From Streptomyces sp. B21-083 (GTDB lineage Bacteria > Actinomycetota > Actinomycetes > Streptomycetales > Streptomycetaceae), in assembly GCF_036898825.1 (NCBI RefSeq), contig NZ_JARUND010000002.1, forward strand, positions 186,001 to 250,000: a DNA stretch of 64,000 nt, in the 5' to 3' direction. Below, piece by piece: positions 63,204 through 64,000 of this stretch (position 1 is its first letter; every line of letters starts with the position of its first letter). The notes beneath the pieces were generated by a model, which was not told the origin of the DNA, searched no databases, and saw nothing but the letters and a program-made list of their open reading frames with translations. The position numbers and the translations under genes were made by a program.

Positions 63204-64000
63204 TCAGGCCTTGATGACCGCGTCGATCCGGGCCAGTTCGTCGTCGGAGAACTCCAGGTTGCCGATGGCCGCGACGCTGTCCTCAAGCTGCTTCGGGCTG
63301 CTCGCGCCCACCAGCGCGGAGGTGACCCGGCCGCCACGCAGGACCCAGGCCAGAGCCAGCTGGGCCAGGCTCTGGCCGCGCGACTTGGCGATGCCGTCGA
63401 GGGTACGCAGCTGCTGTACGAGGTCCTCGGTGATCTTGTCGGAGTTCAGGAAGGGGCTGTCGCTGGCCGCCCGCGAGTCCGCCGGGATGCCGTTGAGGTA
63501 GCGGCCGGTGAGCACGCCCTGCTCCAGCGGCGAGAAGACGATGGAGCCGACCTGGAGCTCGTCCAGCGCGTCCAGCAGGCCCTCGTCCTCCGGACGGCGG
63601 TCCAGCATCGAGTAACGCGGCTGGTGGATCAGGAGCGGGGTGCCCAGCTCGGCGAGGATGCGGGCGGCCTCCCGGGTCTGCTCCGCGGAGTAGTTGGAGA
63701 CGCCGACGTAGAGCGCCTTGCCCTGCTGAACCGCCGTGTGCAGGGCGCCCATCGTCTCCTCCAGCGGAGTCTCCGGGTCGGGGCGGTGCGAGTAGAAGAT
63801 GTCGACGTGGTCCAGGCCCATGCGGGTCAGGCTCTGGTCGAGGGAGGAGAGCAGGTACTTGCGCGAACCCCACTCGCCGTACGGGCCCGGCCACATGAGG
63901 TAGCCCGCCTTGGTCGAGATCACGAGCTCGTCGCGGTACGGGGCGAAGTCGGCCTTGAGGGCCTCGCCGAGCGCGGACTCGGCGGCGCCGGGCGGCGGGC
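63204..64000 (-). CDS. Aldo/keto reductase (YghZ/Gpr type), 5' end outside window
   Basis: At least 265 residues, still open at the right edge of the window. ELVISTKAGYLMWPGPYGEW contains the catalytic Lys, DIFYSHRPDPETP the catalytic His, and VGVSNYSAEQTRE plus VGASSPKQLEDSV are the NADPH-binding parts. The GPYGEWGSRKYLL segment is typical of YghZ-like enzymes, which reduce aldehydes such as L-glyceraldehyde 3-phosphate or methylglyoxal. The GTG at 63923 is internal, since homologous sequence (AAESALGEALKADFAPYRDE) continues beyond it. Confidence 0.92.
   Translation of the reverse strand, partial: PPPGAAESALGEALKADFAPYRDELVISTKAGYLMWPGPYGEWGSRKYLLSSLDQSLTRMGLDHVDIFYSHRPDPETPLEETMGALHTAVQQGKALYVGVSNYSAEQTREAARILAELGTPLLIHQPRYSMLDRRPEDEGLLDALDELQVGSIVFSPLEQGVLTGRYLNGIPADSRAASDSPFLNSDKITEDLVQQLRTLDGIAKSRGQSLAQLALAWVLRGGRVTSALVGASSPKQLEDSVAAIGNLEFSDDELARIDAVIKA

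Noticed and set aside
1..64000. CRISPR arrays, tRNA or rRNA genes, insertion sequences, integrases
   Set aside because: No regularly spaced repeats with unique spacers, no cloverleaf or rRNA-like sequence and no transposase or integrase motifs were seen on reading both strands.

Overview
This high-GC window has the codon use, gene content and operon style of a Streptomyces chromosome. The clearest lineage markers are a clpP3-clpP4-popR locus, a divergent rheA/hsp18 heat-shock pair with its operator, an ECF42-type sigma factor with a DGPF-motif (YciI-like) partner, a streptophobe-type membrane protein, an FHA-ABC fusion and sugar ABC permeases without their own ATPase. I see no rRNA, tRNA, CRISPR array, prophage or intact insertion sequence.

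Layout. 0-2.5 kb: a secreted endonuclease/exonuclease/phosphatase-fold hydrolase, a decayed lectin-like domain, and a secreted NLP/NPP1 protein carrying the GHRHDWE signature. 2.5-15.2 kb: a carbohydrate-use locus with a LacI regulator and repeated CGAACCGGTTCG operators, a lipoprotein substrate binder, two permeases, a cytoplasmic (alpha/alpha)6-type glycosidase and two secreted clan-A-like glycosidases with ricin-type and CBM-like modules. A relic of the glycosidase 3' end lies between the two secreted enzymes. 15.2-24 kb: housekeeping and signalling genes, including a second-type NAD-dependent DNA ligase, a DHFR-like reductase, a PLP-dependent dehydratase, a PAS-GAF-PP2C phosphatase, a basic coiled-coil/winged-helix protein and a DUF899 protein. 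24-30.5 kb: rheA/hsp18, two DUF2267 proteins, a secreted alpha/beta hydrolase, a decayed LuxC-type acyl-CoA reductase and a secreted EEP hydrolase with an intact copy of the lectin domain seen as a relic at 1.1 kb.

30.5-41.6 kb: a leftward operon of YbdK-like ligase, asparagine-synthetase-like amidotransferase and S9 peptidase, which may make and turn over a small peptide amide. It is followed by DUF4383, a catalase split by a frameshift, a YihY/BrkB membrane protein, an ABM-like protein and the ECF42/DGPF pair. 41.7-49.3 kb: three DUF3592-like or related proteins lie opposite a tightly coupled rightward operon of two uncharacterised proteins and a 990-residue TPR-CHAT protein with an intact His/Cys dyad. 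This operon is the best candidate for an undescribed conflict or regulated-proteolysis system.

49.3-53.4 kb: a second LacI regulator, nearly identical to the first, is divergent from a paralogue of the large secreted glycosidase and shares the same operator, so the two loci probably form one regulon. 53.4-64 kb: clpP3-clpP4-popR (ClpP4 has Gly where the catalytic His is expected), a methyltransferase, a SigB/F-type sigma factor with a matching upstream promoter, an RsbW-like ATPase, the streptophobe-type protein, the FHA-ABC exporter and a partial aldo/keto reductase at the right edge. All functional calls come from reading motifs and architecture; no database search was run.
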